From Streptomyces flaveolus (lineage in GTDB: Bacteria; Actinomycetota; Actinomycetes; Streptomycetales; Streptomycetaceae), in assembly GCF_014648815.1 (NCBI RefSeq), contig NZ_BMRV01000002.1:682001-746000 (forward strand): a DNA stretch of 64,000 bases, in the 5' to 3' direction. The notes under the pieces were generated by a model. It was not told the DNA's origin. It saw only the letters and a list, made by a program, of their open reading frames with translations, and did no database searches. Below, one piece after another: positions 8,726 through 18,796 of this stretch (position 1 is the first letter of the stretch; the number at the start of each line of letters is the position of its first letter). The translations under genes were made by a program, and so were the position numbers.

Positions 8726-9715
8726 GTGATCTCTCCGGTCCCCTCGATGCCCCGGAGCGCCCACCGGTCCCGGCCGGAGGCGACTCCCTACGTCGACCTC
8801 ACCCGCCCCGAGTGGAGCGCGCTGCGCGACAAGACGCCGCTGCCGCTGACCGCCGAGGAGGTGGAGAAGCTGCGCGGCCTCGGCGACGTCATCGACCTCG
8901 ACGAGGTGCGGGACATCTACCTGCCGCTGTCCCGGCTCCTCAACCTCTACGTCGGCGCCACCGACGGACTGCGCGGCGCGCTGAACACCTTCCTCGGCGA
9001 ACAGGGGTCCCAGTCCGGCACGCCCTTCGTCATAGGGGTCGCCGGTTCGGTCGCGGTCGGCAAGTCCACCGTGGCCCGCCTGCTCCAGGCGCTGCTGTCC
9101 CGCTGGCCCGAGCATCCGCGCGTCGAACTGGTCACGACCGACGGGTTCCTGCTGCCGACGAAGGAGCTGGAGGCCCGCGGCCTGATGTCGCGGAAAGGTT
9201 TTCCCGAGTCGTACGACCGCCGGGCGCTCACCCGGTTCGTCGCCGACATCAAGGCGGGCAAGGCCGAGGTGACCGCCCCCGTCTACTCGCACCTCATCTA
9301 CGACATCGTCCCGGACGAGAAGCTCGTCGTGCGCCGCCCCGACATCCTGATCGTCGAGGGCCTGAACGTGCTCCAGCCCGCGCTGCCCGGCAAGGACGGC
9401 CGCACCAGGGTCGGCCTCGCCGACTACTTCGACTTCAGCGTGTACGTCGACGCCCGCACCGAGGACATCGAGCACTGGTACCTCAGCCGCTTCCGCAAGC
9501 TGCGCGCGACCGCCTTCCAGAACCCCTCCTCGTACTTCCGCAAGTACACCCAGGTCTCGGAGGAGGAGGCCCTCGACTACGCCCGCACCACCTGGCGCAC
9601 GATCAACAAGCCGAATCTGGTGGAGAACGTGGCGCCCACCCGGGGCCGGGCCACCCTGATCCTGCGCAAGGGGCCGGACCACAAGGTGCAGCGCCTGAGC
9701 CTGCGGAAGCTGTGA
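8726..9715 (+). CDS. coaA: Type I pantothenate kinase
   Basis: Phosphorylates pantothenate with ATP, the first and usually rate-setting step of CoA synthesis. The 329 residues match prokaryotic type I kinases. The P-loop is [12 protein letters not shown] (residues 104-115), followed by TTDGFLLP, the SYDRRAL region, and [12 protein letters not shown]. The GTG at 8726 is the usual family start; ATG at 8747 is an alternative that removes seven residues. It is divergent from the lipoprotein gene across a 211-bp gap that should hold both promoters, though I see no clear hexamers. Confidence 0.94.
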   Translation: MISPVPSMPRSAHRSRPEATPYVDLTRPEWSALRDKTPLPLTAEEVEKLRGLGDVIDLDEVRDIYLPLSRLLNLYVGATDGLRGALNTFLGEQGSQSGTPFVIGVAGSVAVGKSTVARLLQALLSRWPEHPRVELVTTDGFLLPTKELEARGLMSRKGFPESYDRRALTRFVADIKAGKAEVTAPVYSHLIYDIVPDEKLVVRRPDILIVEGLNVLQPALPGKDGRTRVGLADYFDFSVYVDARTEDIEHWYLSRFRKLRATAFQNPSSYFRKYTQVSEEEALDYARTTWRTINKPNLVENVAPTRGRATLILRKGPDHKVQRLSLRKL

Positions 9716-9747
9716 CGACGACCGCCCGCTGCCTGTAGAAATACCGG

Positions 9748-10689
9748 ATGCTGCATCTGCGTCTGATCACTCCGGCCGACCGGACCGACGAGGTGGTCCG
9801 TCTGATCGACCGGACGGTCGGCACCACCCACCTCGTCGTCCTGCCCGGCGCCGCCCGCGACCCGAAGGGCGACGTCGTCATGTGCGACGTGGCCCGCGAG
9901 GCGGGCGACGAGATCATCAGCCGGCTCCGGGCGCTGGGCATCGACGACTGCGGTGCCATCACCGCCGAGAACATCGACCTGTCGCTGTCCAAGCGCGCCG
10001 ACAAGGCGGAGCGGGACGCCCCCGGCGAGCCCGCGGACGCCGTGCTGTGGGAGCAGTTGGAGGAGGCGACCCACGAGGAGTCGACCCTCTCCATCACCTA
10101 CGTCGCCTTCATCACGCTCGCCACGATGATCGCGGCCTGCGGTGTGGTGCTCGACAACGCCATCCTGATCGTGGGCGCGATGGCGGTCGGCCCGGAGTTC
10201 GGTCCGCTGGCGGGTATCTGCACCGCCATCGTCCAGCGCGCCCCGCGCCTGGCACTGCGCTCGGCGATCGCCCTGCTGGTGGGCTTCGCGGTGGCGATGG
10301 TCGTCACCGCCGGCTTCAGCCTCTTCATGGACGCTGTGGACCTGTTCAGCAAGGCACAGCTGGAGGCGGAGCGGCCCAACACCGGGTTCATCTACGCCCC
10401 GGACTGGTTCTCGTTCGTGGTGGCGGTACTGGCGGGCGCGGCGGGCACCCTCTCCCTCACCTCGGCGAAGTCCGGCGCGCTGGTCGGCGTCGCCATCTCC
10501 GTGACGACGGTCCCGGCCGCGGCGAACGCGGCCGTGGCCCTCGTCTACGGCGACACCCACCAGGCCTGGCACTCGGCCGAACAGCTCCTGCTGAACCTGG
10601 TGGGCATCATCCTGGCCGGCACCCTCACCCTCTACGCCCAGAAGGCCCTGTGGTCGACCCAACGAGGCCGGATGAGCAAACCCACCTAG
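9748..10689 (+). CDS. DUF389 family membrane protein
   Basis: A 313-residue protein with a soluble N-terminal part (about 1-110, starting MLHLRLITPADRTDEVV) and about five membrane segments in the C-terminal two thirds. They include TYVAFITLATMIAACGVV, ILIVGAMAVGPEFGPL and VAISVTTVPAAANAAVAL. The G-AM-V-PEFGP signature and the Pro/Gly-rich helices are characteristic of DUF389, a family without an established activity. It starts 32 bp after coaA on the same strand, so co-transcription is plausible. Family assignment good; role unknown. Confidence 0.8.
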   Translation: MLHLRLITPADRTDEVVRLIDRTVGTTHLVVLPGAARDPKGDVVMCDVAREAGDEIISRLRALGIDDCGAITAENIDLSLSKRADKAERDAPGEPADAVLWEQLEEATHEESTLSITYVAFITLATMIAACGVVLDNAILIVGAMAVGPEFGPLAGICTAIVQRAPRLALRSAIALLVGFAVAMVVTAGFSLFMDAVDLFSKAQLEAERPNTGFIYAPDWFSFVVAVLAGAAGTLSLTSAKSGALVGVAISVTTVPAAANAAVALVYGDTHQAWHSAEQLLLNLVGIILAGTLTLYAQKALWSTQRGRMSKPT

Positions 10690-10730
10690 GGGCGCGGGGA
10701 ACTGCGCGACCAGCCACGACGAACCCGCAG
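10689..10730. repeat. Dispersed Streptomyces-type intergenic repeat
   Basis: Starting right at the DUF389 stop is ggggcgcggggaactgcgcg, then accagccacgacgaacccgcag. A related sequence is at 18,841-18,888, and the agccacg core resembles the 23-bp units at 1,885-2,269. It sits between two convergent genes (DUF389 and glmM) and may act as a transcript end. I know this motif type as common between Streptomyces genes. Confidence 0.6.
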
Positions 10731-10775
10731 CCCGCGACGCCACAGCACCCCCACCCCGCACCCGGCGCCGCAGAA

Positions 10776-12134
10776 CTACCCCAGTGCCGACTTCACCGCA
10801 TCGGCCAGCCGCCCCGCGACGGACCGAGCCTGCTCGATGTCCGCCGCCTCGACCATCACCCGCACCAACGGCTCGGTCCCCGACGGCCGCAACAGCACCC
10901 GCCCCGTGCTGCCCAGCTCCCGCTCCGCCTCCCCGACGGCGGTCGCCAGCTCCGCGGACGTCTTGACCCGCGCCTTGTCCACGTCGGGCACATTGATCAG
11001 CACCTGCGGCAGCCGCTCCATCACGGACGCGAGGTCCCGCAGCGTACGGCCGGTCTGCGCGACCCGCGCCGCCAGCATCAGGCCGGTCAGCGTGCCGTCA
11101 CCGGTGGTGGCGTGGTCGAGGATGATGACGTGGCCGGACTGCTCGCCACCGAGGGCGTACCCGTTGGCCTTCATCTCCTCCAGCACGTACCGGTCACCGA
11201 CCCCGGTCTGCACGAACTGGATGCCCTCGCGCTCCATGGCCAGCTTGAAGCCCAGGTTGGACATCACGGTCGCCACGACGGTGTCGGAGCGCAGCGCGTC
11301 CCGCTCCCGCATCGCGAGCGCGAGCACGGCCAGGATCTGGTCGCCGTCGACCTCCGCGCCGGTGTGGTCCACGGCCAGGCAGCGGTCGGCGTCGCCGTCG
11401 TGGGCGATGCCGAGGTCGGCGCCGTGCTCGACGACGGCGGCCTTGAGCAGGTCGAGGTGGGTGGAGCCGCAGCCGTCGTTGATGTTGAGGCCGTCCGGCA
11501 CCGCGCCGATGGTGACGAGCTCGGCGCCGGCCCGCGCGAACGCCTCCGGCGAGACCCGGGAGGCCGCGCCGTGCGCCTCGTCGAGGACGATCTTCAGCCC
11601 GTCGAGGCGGTTCGGGAGGACACCGACGAGGTGGGCGACGTACTGGTCGAGGCCCTGGTCGTAGTCGCGGACGCGGCCCACGCCGGCACCGGTCGGGCGG
11701 TCCCAGGGGGCGCCGGTGCGGTGCTCCTCGTAGACGGACTCGATGCGGTCCTCCAGCTCGTCGGCGAGCTTGTGGCCGCCGCGGGCGAAGAACTTGATGC
11801 CGTTGTCGGGCATGGCGTTGTGGCTCGCGGAGAGCATCACGCCGAGGTCGGCGCCGAGCGCACCGGTGAGGTGGGCCACCGCGGGCGTCGGCAGCACGCC
11901 GACCCGCAGCACGTCCACGCCGGCGCTGGCCAGACCCGCGACCACGGCGGCCTCCAGGAACTCCCCGGAGGCGCGCGGGTCCCGGCCGACCACCGCGGTC
12001 GGGCGGTGTCCGGCGAAGGTGCCCGCCTCGGCCAGTACGTGCGCCGCGGCGACGGAGAGACCGAGCGCCAGCTCGGCCGTCAGATCCGCGTTGGCGACAC
12101 CGCGCACGCCGTCCGTGCCGAAGAGTCGTCCCAC
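10776..12134 (-). CDS. glmM: Phosphoglucosamine mutase
   Basis: Converts glucosamine-6-phosphate to glucosamine-1-phosphate, the step after GlmS on the way to UDP-GlcNAc. The 452 residues are typical. The phosphorylated active-site serine is S104 in [12 protein letters not shown], the metal loop is HDGDADR, and the sugar-binding loop is GGEQSGH. The C-terminal phosphate site is [12 protein letters not shown]. The start is GTG 12134 with AGGAGG four bases upstream. It follows rpsI on the same strand, but a strong hairpin (12,318-12,351) and 239 bp separate them, so it probably has its own promoter. Confidence 0.96.
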   Translation of the reverse strand: MGRLFGTDGVRGVANADLTAELALGLSVAAAHVLAEAGTFAGHRPTAVVGRDPRASGEFLEAAVVAGLASAGVDVLRVGVLPTPAVAHLTGALGADLGVMLSASHNAMPDNGIKFFARGGHKLADELEDRIESVYEEHRTGAPWDRPTGAGVGRVRDYDQGLDQYVAHLVGVLPNRLDGLKIVLDEAHGAASRVSPEAFARAGAELVTIGAVPDGLNINDGCGSTHLDLLKAAVVEHGADLGIAHDGDADRCLAVDHTGAEVDGDQILAVLALAMRERDALRSDTVVATVMSNLGFKLAMEREGIQFVQTGVGDRYVLEEMKANGYALGGEQSGHVIILDHATTGDGTLTGLMLAARVAQTGRTLRDLASVMERLPQVLINVPDVDKARVKTSAELATAVGEAERELGSTGRVLLRPSGTEPLVRVMVEAADIEQARSVAGRLADAVKSALG

Positions 12135-12317
12135 TTGTCCTCCTGAGGAAACGTCAATTCCGGGAGCGGCTGCCGGTGCGGCCCACGCAGTCGGCTCCCG
12201 TGGTTACCGGTCACGCGTCGCACCGCGCTGCCCGGCCATCCGATCACACAAGCCTTTGAACGTCTGAGCGTCTCAACGTCTTGTGCCGTTATACGCCCAA
12301 CGACGGAGATACACGAA

Positions 12318-12351
12318 CGCCCCGGCAGCACAGTGGCGTGCCGCCGGGGCG
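12318..12351 (-). terminator. Terminator of rplM-rpsI
   Basis: cgccccggc (12318-12326) pairs with gccggggcg (12343-12351), with a further inner gcac/gtgc pairing. It starts 23 bp past the rpsI stop on the minus strand. The downstream side has only TTCG, so the U-tract is poor, as is usual in Streptomyces. Confidence 0.75.
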
Positions 12352-12373
12352 TTCGGAGTACAGGCAGCGAGGC

Positions 12374-12886
12374 TTAGCGCTTGCTGTACTGCGGAGCCTT
12401 GCGGGCCTTCTTGAGACCGGCCTTCTTGCGCTCGACCGCACGGTCGTCGCGCTTGAGGAAGCCGGCCTTCTTCAGCGGGCCGCGGTTGTTGTCCACGTCG
12501 GCCTCGTTCAGCGCACGGGCGACACCGAGACGGAGCGCACCGGCCTGACCGGAGACACCGCCACCCGCGATGCGGGCGATGACGTCGTAACGGCCCTCGA
12601 GCTCGAGCACCTTGAAGGGCTCGTTGACTTCCTGCTGGTGCACCTTGTTCGGGAAGTAGTCCTCGAGGGTGCGACCGTTGATCTTCCACTTGCCGGTGCC
12701 CGGGACGATCCGGACGCGGGCGATGGCGTTCTTGCGACGGCCCAGGCCGGCGGCCGGCTGGGGCTCGCCGAAGCGGGACGCCATGGACTCCGAGGTGTAC
12801 TCGCCCTCGACGGGGACCTCGGACTCGGTGGTGTAGCTGTCGATGTCGATCTCTTCGAGCGGCTGCTCGGCAGTGGTCTCGGCCAC
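12374..12886 (-). CDS. rpsI: 30S ribosomal protein S9
   Basis: S9 of the small subunit head; its C-terminal tail reaches the P-site tRNA. The last residues APQYSKR are the conserved tail, and [18 protein letters not shown] is the family N-terminal core signature. The protein has 170 residues because of an acidic N-terminal extension of about 40 residues (with [13 protein letters not shown]), normal for actinobacteria. It is the second gene after rplM, 42 bp downstream. Confidence 0.97.
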   Translation of the reverse strand: MAETTAEQPLEEIDIDSYTTESEVPVEGEYTSESMASRFGEPQPAAGLGRRKNAIARVRIVPGTGKWKINGRTLEDYFPNKVHQQEVNEPFKVLELEGRYDVIARIAGGGVSGQAGALRLGVARALNEADVDNNRGPLKKAGFLKRDDRAVERKKAGLKKARKAPQYSKR

Positions 12887-12928
12887 GATGCTCCTCAGAT
12901 TCTCTTCAGTCTTAGGGGGTGGCCGGAC

Positions 12929-13372
12929 TTACTGCGCGACCTGGGTGATCTCGAACGGCTGCGGCTGCTGCGCGCCGTGCGGGTGCTGGTCACCCTTGTA
13001 GACCTTCAGCTTCGAGAGCATCTGACGGCCCAGCGTGTTCTTGGGGAGCATGCCCTTGACGGCCTTCTCGATGGCCTTCTCGGGGTTCTTCTCCAGCAGC
13101 TCGTCGTAGCGCACCGAGCGCAGACCGCCCGGGTAGCCGGAGTGGCGGTACGCCATCTTCTGGGTCCGCTTGTTGCCGGAGAGGTGCACCTTGTCGGCGT
13201 TGATGATGATGACGAAGTCACCGGTGTCGACGTGGGGCGCGTAGATGGGCTTGTGCTTGCCACGGAGGATGGAGGCCGCGGTGGAGGCCAGACGACCCAG
13301 GACGACGTCCTGAGCGTCGATGACGTGCCACTGGCGCGTCACATCGCCGGGCTTGGGGCTGTACGTACGCAC
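12929..13372 (-). CDS. rplM: 50S ribosomal protein L13
   Basis: L13 is an early assembly protein of the large subunit that binds 23S rRNA. The 147 residues fit the family. Signatures are [16 protein letters not shown] at the start, [17 protein letters not shown], and [12 protein letters not shown]. The start is GTG 13372 ([10 protein letters not shown]). It is the first gene of a two-gene operon with rpsI, driven from the promoter at 13,554-13,583, which gives a leader of about 175 nt. Confidence 0.97.
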   Translation of the reverse strand: MRTYSPKPGDVTRQWHVIDAQDVVLGRLASTAASILRGKHKPIYAPHVDTGDFVIIINADKVHLSGNKRTQKMAYRHSGYPGGLRSVRYDELLEKNPEKAIEKAVKGMLPKNTLGRQMLSKLKVYKGDQHPHGAQQPQPFEITQVAQ

Positions 13373-13553
13373 GGTTCGTAGCCTTCGCTTCTTCAGTGAA
13401 TGGTCCTGACAAGGTCACCGAAGACGATCACGACAGCCCTGACCGCACAGCGGTGACGCAAACCGCGTGCTGGTCGCTGGTCATCGGTCCCGGTGGACCG
13501 GTGTAAGGGCCCCTCACGTGAGAATGAGCAAGCCAATACACATACGACTGTGC

Positions 13554-13583
13554 AGAGTACCCGGGGTGCCATAGCCGGGTCAA
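13554..13583 (-). promoter_or_regulatory. Promoter of rplM-rpsI
   Basis: On the minus strand TTGACC (13583-13578), an 18-bp spacer and TACTCT (13559-13554) give a near-consensus vegetative (HrdB-type) promoter. It overlaps the last codons of the upstream GT87 gene. It resembles the str operon promoter at 56,690-56,718 (TTGACC-N17-TACGCT). Confidence 0.65.
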
Positions 13584-14785
13584 AACGGAGCCGCCGACAC
13601 CCGCTCCGGCTCCGGCGCGCGACCGCCGCCGCCGTGATCGCCGGCGGGAGCCGGACCGCCCCGGGCCTGCCGCGCCACCGCCCACCCCAGCCCGCACAGC
13701 GTGAACGCGTCCTTGAAGGCCCGCTGCCGCGCCGACTCCAGCCAGGGCCAGGTCAGCCCCGGTGCCTGGGGCACCAGGGCGATCCAGAACCAGGGCCCCC
13801 GGGCCACCGCCCCCGCGTACGGCAGCCCGGCGAGCAGCAGCGGCACCGCGACGAGGAGATAGTGGTCGTACGACGGCCTGGAGACCAGGAACGCCGACAG
13901 CATCAGGCCCGCCCCGGTCTCCGCGTACCGCAGCGGCCCGGCATCCGCGCGGCGCCAGCGCAGGTACGCGCACAGCACCCCGGCCCCCGCCGCCGCCGCC
14001 GCGACCCCCTGCGCGAGTGGCCCCGCCACGCCCAGCCGGGGCAGGACGGCCGCCGGGGAGGCCTCGTACAGCCGCAGGAACCCGTCGTCGCCGTGGAGCA
14101 GGAACGGCAGCGTGCGGGTGAGGAAGCCGGCCGGGTCGGGCATCAGCAGCGCCGCCGCGCCGGAGGCCAGCGCGGGCACCAGGACGGCCACCGCCAGGGC
14201 CCGCCACCGTCCGGCGAACACGAACAGCAGCACCACGGGCGCCAGCAGCGGCTTGAGCGCCACGGACGCCCCGATGACGGCCCCCGCCGCCGTCCACCGC
14301 CCCCGGCTCGCCAGCAGCAGGCACAGCGGCAGACCCGCCGCCGCCGTCACCGTCCAGTTGCCGAGCCGCACCAGGTGCCCGAACGGCGCGAAGCCCACCG
14401 CGAGCCCGATCGGCCCGAGGACGCCGAGGCGGCTGCCGCACGGCACCCGGTGCAGGCGCAGCGCGCACCCCCAGGCCAGGACCAGCAGCCCCGTCACCGT
14501 CAGCGGCGCCAGCACGCGCAGCACGGCCCCGGGCAGCAGCGCCTGCGGGACGGCGGCCAGCACCGCGCTCGGCAGATAGAGGAAGTGCGGATCGTCGTAC
14601 GGGGACCCGCCGGCCAGCCAGGTCCGGGCGGCCCGCACGACGATCGCGTTGTCCATCCCCCCGTCCGGAGCCGCCCGGGCCGCACTCAGCGCCGACGCCC
14701 CCAGCACCGCCACGAGCGCCGCCCACGCGTGGCCGCCCGCAGGTCGCACCAACCACCCGGAGATGTCGTTTTTGCCCGTCCGCAT
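13580..14785 (-). CDS. GT87-like (DUF2029) membrane glycosyltransferase
   Basis: A 401-residue polytopic membrane protein with around ten hydrophobic segments. The early exoplasmic loop MDNAIVVRAARTWLAGGSPYD is typical of the GT87 mannosyltransferase-like family, which uses polyprenyl-phosphate sugars. Family members in mycobacteria add mannose or arabinose to cell-envelope glycans; the acceptor here cannot be told. The ATG at 14785 starts MRTGKNDISGW. It lies upstream of rplM, whose promoter is embedded in its last codons, and is divergent from the gene at 14,860. Confidence 0.75.
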   Translation of the reverse strand: MRTGKNDISGWLVRPAGGHAWAALVAVLGASALSAARAAPDGGMDNAIVVRAARTWLAGGSPYDDPHFLYLPSAVLAAVPQALLPGAVLRVLAPLTVTGLLVLAWGCALRLHRVPCGSRLGVLGPIGLAVGFAPFGHLVRLGNWTVTAAAGLPLCLLLASRGRWTAAGAVIGASVALKPLLAPVVLLFVFAGRWRALAVAVLVPALASGAAALLMPDPAGFLTRTLPFLLHGDDGFLRLYEASPAAVLPRLGVAGPLAQGVAAAAAGAGVLCAYLRWRRADAGPLRYAETGAGLMLSAFLVSRPSYDHYLLVAVPLLLAGLPYAGAVARGPWFWIALVPQAPGLTWPWLESARQRAFKDAFTLCGLGWAVARQARGGPAPAGDHGGGGRAPEPERVSAAPF

Positions 14786-14859
14786 GAGGGGAACGCTAGG
14801 CGCTGCGGCCCCTCCGGAGGCGCACCAGCACGCCTCTCGGCCCGTCTAAGATGCCGCCC

Positions 14860-15744
14860 ATGAGCTTTGGGCAGGGGGGACCTCAGTCGCAGTGGGATCC
14901 CTGGAAACCGCAATCGCAGCAGCAGCCCTGGAACAGCGGCGGCGGCGACTCCCCGGACTGGGCCGCCCTCGCCGAGGCCTCGGAGGCCCGCAACAAGCGA
15001 CGCCGGCTGCTGTTCATCGGCGGCGGCGCGCTGGCCACCGTGGCGATCGCCAGTGCCGTCGCCGTGGCCGTGGTCTCGGCGAACGGCTCCGACCAGGCGT
15101 CGGACACGCCCTCCTCCCAGCTGCCCTCCACCGCGGACATCCCCAGCCAGTCGGCCGCGCCGCCCTCGTTCGCACCGACCAGTGCCCCGCCGCCGCTGGA
15201 CCCGAAGGACTTCGTGTCCAGCAGCAAGAAGGACACGGCCCCGCTGAGCCCGGACATCCTCTTCCCGGGCACGCAGCTGACCATGGGCGACATCGTGTAC
15301 AAGAAGGGGCCGACCGCGGACACCCGCACCTGCGCCTCCGCCGCCCAGGGCACCCTGCCGAAGGCCCTCACCGCCCATGACTGCACCCGGCTGCTCCGCG
15401 TCACCTACACCAAGGGCGACATCGCGGTGACGGTCGGCGTGGCCGTCTTCGACAACGAGGCGCAGGCGGTCAAGGCCAAGGGCCAGACCGACAAGAAGAG
15501 CATCGTGCGCTCGCTGTCCGGCGGCGGCGTGAAGTCGTTCTGCACGGGCGCGGTCTGCCGCTCCACCACCAACTCCTACGGCCGCTACGCCTACTTCACG
15601 ATCGCCGGCTTCACCGACGGCAAGAGCGTGACGCCGAAGGACACGGCCGTGTTCCGCACCGGCGACGACCTCGCCGAGTTCGCCTTCCGGCAGATCCGCC
15701 GGCGCGGCGAGGCCCAGGCGTCGGCGGCGGCGACGGCCGAGTAG
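14860..15744 (+). CDS. Membrane-anchored protein of unknown function
   Basis: A protein of 294 residues from ATG 14860 (MSFGQGG), or 297 from ATG 14851; neither has a strong ribosome-binding site. A Gln/Pro/Trp-rich cytoplasmic N-terminus (about 1-45) precedes NKRRRLLFIGGGALATVAIAS, a single membrane segment at about 47-70. A Ser/Pro-rich linker and an outside domain of about 180 residues follow, with several cysteines (TRTCASA, HDCTRLL, SFCTGAVCR) that could form disulfides. It is convergent with truA, only four bases apart. No known domain is recognised; probably a sensor-like or envelope protein. Confidence 0.7.
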   Translation: MSFGQGGPQSQWDPWKPQSQQQPWNSGGGDSPDWAALAEASEARNKRRRLLFIGGGALATVAIASAVAVAVVSANGSDQASDTPSSQLPSTADIPSQSAAPPSFAPTSAPPPLDPKDFVSSSKKDTAPLSPDILFPGTQLTMGDIVYKKGPTADTRTCASAAQGTLPKALTAHDCTRLLRVTYTKGDIAVTVGVAVFDNEAQAVKAKGQTDKKSIVRSLSGGGVKSFCTGAVCRSTTNSYGRYAYFTIAGFTDGKSVTPKDTAVFRTGDDLAEFAFRQIRRRGEAQASAAATAE

Positions 15745-15748
15745 CGGT

Positions 15749-16603
15749 TCAGCAGCAGCCGGCTCCCGGCAGGGACCGCCGGTTGCGCGCCTCCTTGTTC
15801 CGCGCCGCCAGCAGCTCGTCAGCCGGGTAGCCGACCTCCTCCAGGGTCAGCCCGTGCGGCCGTACGACGTGCACGGCGGAGTCCCGGACACCGGCGGCGA
15901 GCACCTTGGCGGGCCAGTCGGACGGACGGTGACCGTCGCCGACGAACAGCAGCGCCCCGATCAGGGAGCGGACCATGTTGTGGCAGAAGGCGTCGGCCCG
16001 GACCGTGGCGGTGACGATCCCGTCGTCGCCGCGCACCAGGCTCAGCTCCTGCAGCGTCCGGATGGTCGTGGCCCCCTCCCGCTTCTTGCAGTAGGCGGCG
16101 AAGTCGTGCTCCCCGAGCAGCCCCCGGGCGGCCTCGTTCATGGCGTCGACGTCGAGGGGCCAGTCGTGCCACAGCACGTGTCCGCGCAGCAGCGGGTCCA
16201 CACCGCCGGGGTTGTCGGTGACCCGGTAGGCGTAGCGCCGCCAGATCGCGGAGAACCGGGCGTTGAAGCCGCTGGGCGCCTCCCTGAGGGCCCACACCCG
16301 CACGTCCCGGGACAGCCGCCCGGCGAGCCGCTTGAGCAGCTTCCCGTGGTGCTCGGCCCAGACCTCCCGCGGCAGGTCGACGTGGGCGACCTGGCCCCGG
16401 GCGTGCACGCCGGCGTCGGTCCGCCCGGCCACGGTCAGTTCGTAGGTCTCCCGGGAGCGCGTGACCGTCCGCAGCGCGTCCTCGATCTCCCCCTGCACGG
16501 TCCGCCGCCCACCGGCCTGCTTGGCCCACCCGGAGAACTCGGACCCGTCGTAGGAAAGGTCCAGCCGCACCCGTACGAACCCGGCCTCTACTTCGTCACT
16601 CAC
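15749..16603 (-). CDS. truA: tRNA pseudouridine(38-40) synthase
   Basis: Forms pseudouridine at positions 38-40 in the anticodon arm of many tRNAs. The protein is 284 residues from GTG 16603. The catalytic aspartate is D63 in [13 protein letters not shown], and [13 protein letters not shown] is the other family signature. The C-terminus is slightly extended and ends GAGCC. truA often follows rplQ in Streptomyces; here a secreted-protein gene (16,675-18,084) and a hairpin lie between them. Confidence 0.95.
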   Translation of the reverse strand: MSDEVEAGFVRVRLDLSYDGSEFSGWAKQAGGRRTVQGEIEDALRTVTRSRETYELTVAGRTDAGVHARGQVAHVDLPREVWAEHHGKLLKRLAGRLSRDVRVWALREAPSGFNARFSAIWRRYAYRVTDNPGGVDPLLRGHVLWHDWPLDVDAMNEAARGLLGEHDFAAYCKKREGATTIRTLQELSLVRGDDGIVTATVRADAFCHNMVRSLIGALLFVGDGHRPSDWPAKVLAAGVRDSAVHVVRPHGLTLEEVGYPADELLAARNKEARNRRSLPGAGCC

Positions 16604-16629
16604 CCCTGCATCTTCTCAGGAACGGCGAA

Positions 16630-16655
16630 CGGGCCCGCCCCGGAGGGCGGACCCG
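16630..16655 (-). terminator. Hairpin after the secreted-protein gene
   Basis: cgggcccgccc (16630-16640) pairs with gggcggacccg (16645-16655) around a 4-nt loop (cgga), with a single mismatch. It starts 19 bp past the stop of the gene at 16,675-18,084 and 26 bp before truA. Confidence 0.65.
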
Positions 16656-16674
16656 CTGCCGGACCGGGGGGCGG

Positions 16675-18084
16675 TCAGCCCCTGCCGGTGGGGTTCAGCA
16701 CGATCTGCCCGGAGTCGTTCGCCGGGTTGCCCTCGTTCGGCATCGTGTACGCGAAGAACGCCCGGCCGGTGGCGTTCTTGGTCACCTCGTCGATGCGGAG
16801 GCCGAAGGTGAAGGTGCGGGAGTCGTTCTCCAGGACCGGCGTGGGGACGAAGCAGGCGTAGTCGCCCTCGGCTCCTTCCCAGGTGGGCCGGCAGTCCTCG
16901 GGAACGGTGGTGGCCGTGGTCCCCGGCGGCAGGTCGACCTGGAAGGAGATCGGCTCGCCGCCGGAACGCAGCAGGGCCAGCCAGGCGGGGCCGTGGTTGG
17001 CGAAGCCGACGTCCACCGACACGGTGCTGCCCTTGCGGGCCCGCAGCCGCTCACCGGTCAGGTCGAGGTCGAAGGTGTTCCTGGTCGGCAGGTCCAGCTC
17101 CGCCCAGCGCGTGTAGCCGGCCGGCTCCGCCTCCGGCAGGCGGACCAGCTCCAGCGCCGGACCGTCCCCGGCCTGGTAGTCGCCCTGGGCCAGCAGCTCC
17201 CGCGCCTGTGCGACGGGCACCGCGCTGAAGGAGTAGGACAGCGCGTCGTACAGCGCGAAGTCGGCCGTCCGCACCGGGAACGGCGTGTTCAACCCGTAGG
17301 CCGCGTCCCCGGCGAACTCGCCGTCGAAGACGCACAGTGCCTCGGAACGCCCGAGCAGGTCGTCGGGATCACGCGGGTCGTACCAGCAGTTGCCGAAGGT
17401 ACGGGGGAAGGACAGACCCCGGGTGCCGGAGATACGCAGCAGGACGCCCTCGCCGCCCAGCCCACCGACGTTGCGGAAGCCCAGCGGCGCCTGGAAGGTG
17501 TCGCCGGCCCTCAGGTCCGCGGGCTCGGTCAACTGCTTCATCCGCAGCTCCGGGCCGCCGACCAGCACGTCCACCGAGTGCCCGGTGAAGGCCAGGCCTT
17601 CGCCCTGGGCCGTGATCTCGATGCTGCCGGCGTCGCCCGCGGCGCTCTCGTCGGTCACGTCCAGGCGGATACCGCCGAGACGGTTGTAGTCCTGGCCGGC
17701 GTAGATCTCGTAGCCGTTACAGGTGGCGACGAGTCCGTCGACGGCGCACCCCTGCCAGCCCCCGAGGCCGGAGAAGTCCACCGCGGCCACCCCGGCCAGG
17801 GAGCGGGCGTCCACGGTGACCGTGTAGTCGCCGGTGTGGATCGGGCTGATGACGCCGTCCTGGTCCGGTATCGGCTCACCGGGCGCCCGCAGCCCCAGCT
17901 CGATCTGCGGTTCGGCCGACTCGTCGGCCTCCGGGTGCAGGGAGAGGTTCACACTGTCGGGACCGGTGACGGCGACCGGCAACGGCTGCTCGGCGGCATG
18001 GGCGGGACTGGCGAGCGCCGTGGCGGCCAGAGCGGCCAGCGCGAAGGCGGCGGTACGACGCCGCACGGCGGCGGGAGAAGGCAT
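16675..18084 (-). CDS. Secreted protein of unknown function
   Basis: A 469-residue exported protein. The N-terminus has RRRTAAFALAALAATALAS followed by PAHAAEQ, a classical Sec signal peptide with likely cleavage after AHA. The mature protein looks like repeated beta-sandwich modules: stretches such as DYTVTVDARSLAGVAAVDF and GSTVSVDVGFANHGPAWLAL resemble adhesin or DUF11-like domains. It has scattered cysteines and no sorting signal or membrane anchor at the C-terminus (QIVLNPTGRG). It lies between rplQ and truA with hairpins on both sides, so it is likely a separate transcription unit. Role unknown. Confidence 0.75.
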   Translation of the reverse strand: MPSPAAVRRRTAAFALAALAATALASPAHAAEQPLPVAVTGPDSVNLSLHPEADESAEPQIELGLRAPGEPIPDQDGVISPIHTGDYTVTVDARSLAGVAAVDFSGLGGWQGCAVDGLVATCNGYEIYAGQDYNRLGGIRLDVTDESAAGDAGSIEITAQGEGLAFTGHSVDVLVGGPELRMKQLTEPADLRAGDTFQAPLGFRNVGGLGGEGVLLRISGTRGLSFPRTFGNCWYDPRDPDDLLGRSEALCVFDGEFAGDAAYGLNTPFPVRTADFALYDALSYSFSAVPVAQARELLAQGDYQAGDGPALELVRLPEAEPAGYTRWAELDLPTRNTFDLDLTGERLRARKGSTVSVDVGFANHGPAWLALLRSGGEPISFQVDLPPGTTATTVPEDCRPTWEGAEGDYACFVPTPVLENDSRTFTFGLRIDEVTKNATGRAFFAYTMPNEGNPANDSGQIVLNPTGRG

Positions 18085-18175
18085 GAAACCCCCGTGACTC
18101 AGGGACCGGACGCACCGGGATTCGGTGACGCATACATGACCACCGACCTGCCGGAATGGTTGCCCCGCAATGCGG

Positions 18176-18207
18176 ACGGGCCCGCCCCCGAAAGGGGACG
18201 GGCCCGT
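18176..18207 (-). terminator. Terminator after rplQ
   Basis: acgggcccg (18176-18184) and cgggcccgt (18199-18207) pair, continued by cccc/gggg, around a GAAA tetraloop (18190-18193), with one mismatch in the stem. It lies 16 bp past the rplQ stop and should end the alpha operon. Confidence 0.8.
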
Positions 18208-18222
18208 CGCGAGCCGGAAGCC

Positions 18223-18717
18223 TCAGGCCTCCTTGGACTCCTCGGCCGGAGCGTCGGTGGCCTCGGCCTTGGTCTCCTCGGCAGCCGGAGCGGCCTCGGC
18301 GTCCTTGACGGCACGCTTCGTCGCGGCCTCGGCCTCACCGGTGGCCTCCTGCGCCACGGTCAGCGCCTCGACCAGCTCGATGACGGCCATGGGCGCGTTG
18401 TCGCCACGGCGGTTGCCGATCTTGGTGATCCGGGTGTAGCCACCGGGACGGTTCTCGTACCGGGGGCCGATCTCGGTGAAGAGCGTGTGGACGATGCTCT
18501 TGTCCGTGATGACCTGGAGCACCTGACGGCGGTTGTGAAGGTCGCCCTTCTTCGCCTTGGTGACCAGACGCTCGGCGTACGGACGCAGCTTGCGCGCCTT
18601 CGCCTCGGTCGTGGTGATGCGGCCGTGCTCGAACAGCGACTTCGCGAGGTTCGCGAGGAGCAGCTTCTCGTGCGCGGCGCTGCCGCCCAGACGGGCACCC
18701 TTGGTGGGCTTCGGCAT
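18223..18717 (-). CDS. rplQ: 50S ribosomal protein L17
   Basis: L17 of the large subunit, last gene of the alpha operon. The core (about 1-120) starts [29 protein letters not shown] and contains [12 protein letters not shown] and [17 protein letters not shown]. The 164-residue protein has an Ala/Glu-rich acidic tail (ending EESKEA), common in actinobacteria. It is separated from rpoA by 193 bp with two hairpins, so read-through may be partial. Confidence 0.96.
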   Translation of the reverse strand: MPKPTKGARLGGSAAHEKLLLANLAKSLFEHGRITTTEAKARKLRPYAERLVTKAKKGDLHNRRQVLQVITDKSIVHTLFTEIGPRYENRPGGYTRITKIGNRRGDNAPMAVIELVEALTVAQEATGEAEAATKRAVKDAEAAPAAEETKAEATDAPAEESKEA

Positions 18718-18796
18718 GGTGTTTCTCCTAGGTGTCTGCCCCGGCCGTATCAGGTACCGGAGTCAGTATCCGAGCAGGCGGTCGCCTGTCGGAGAT

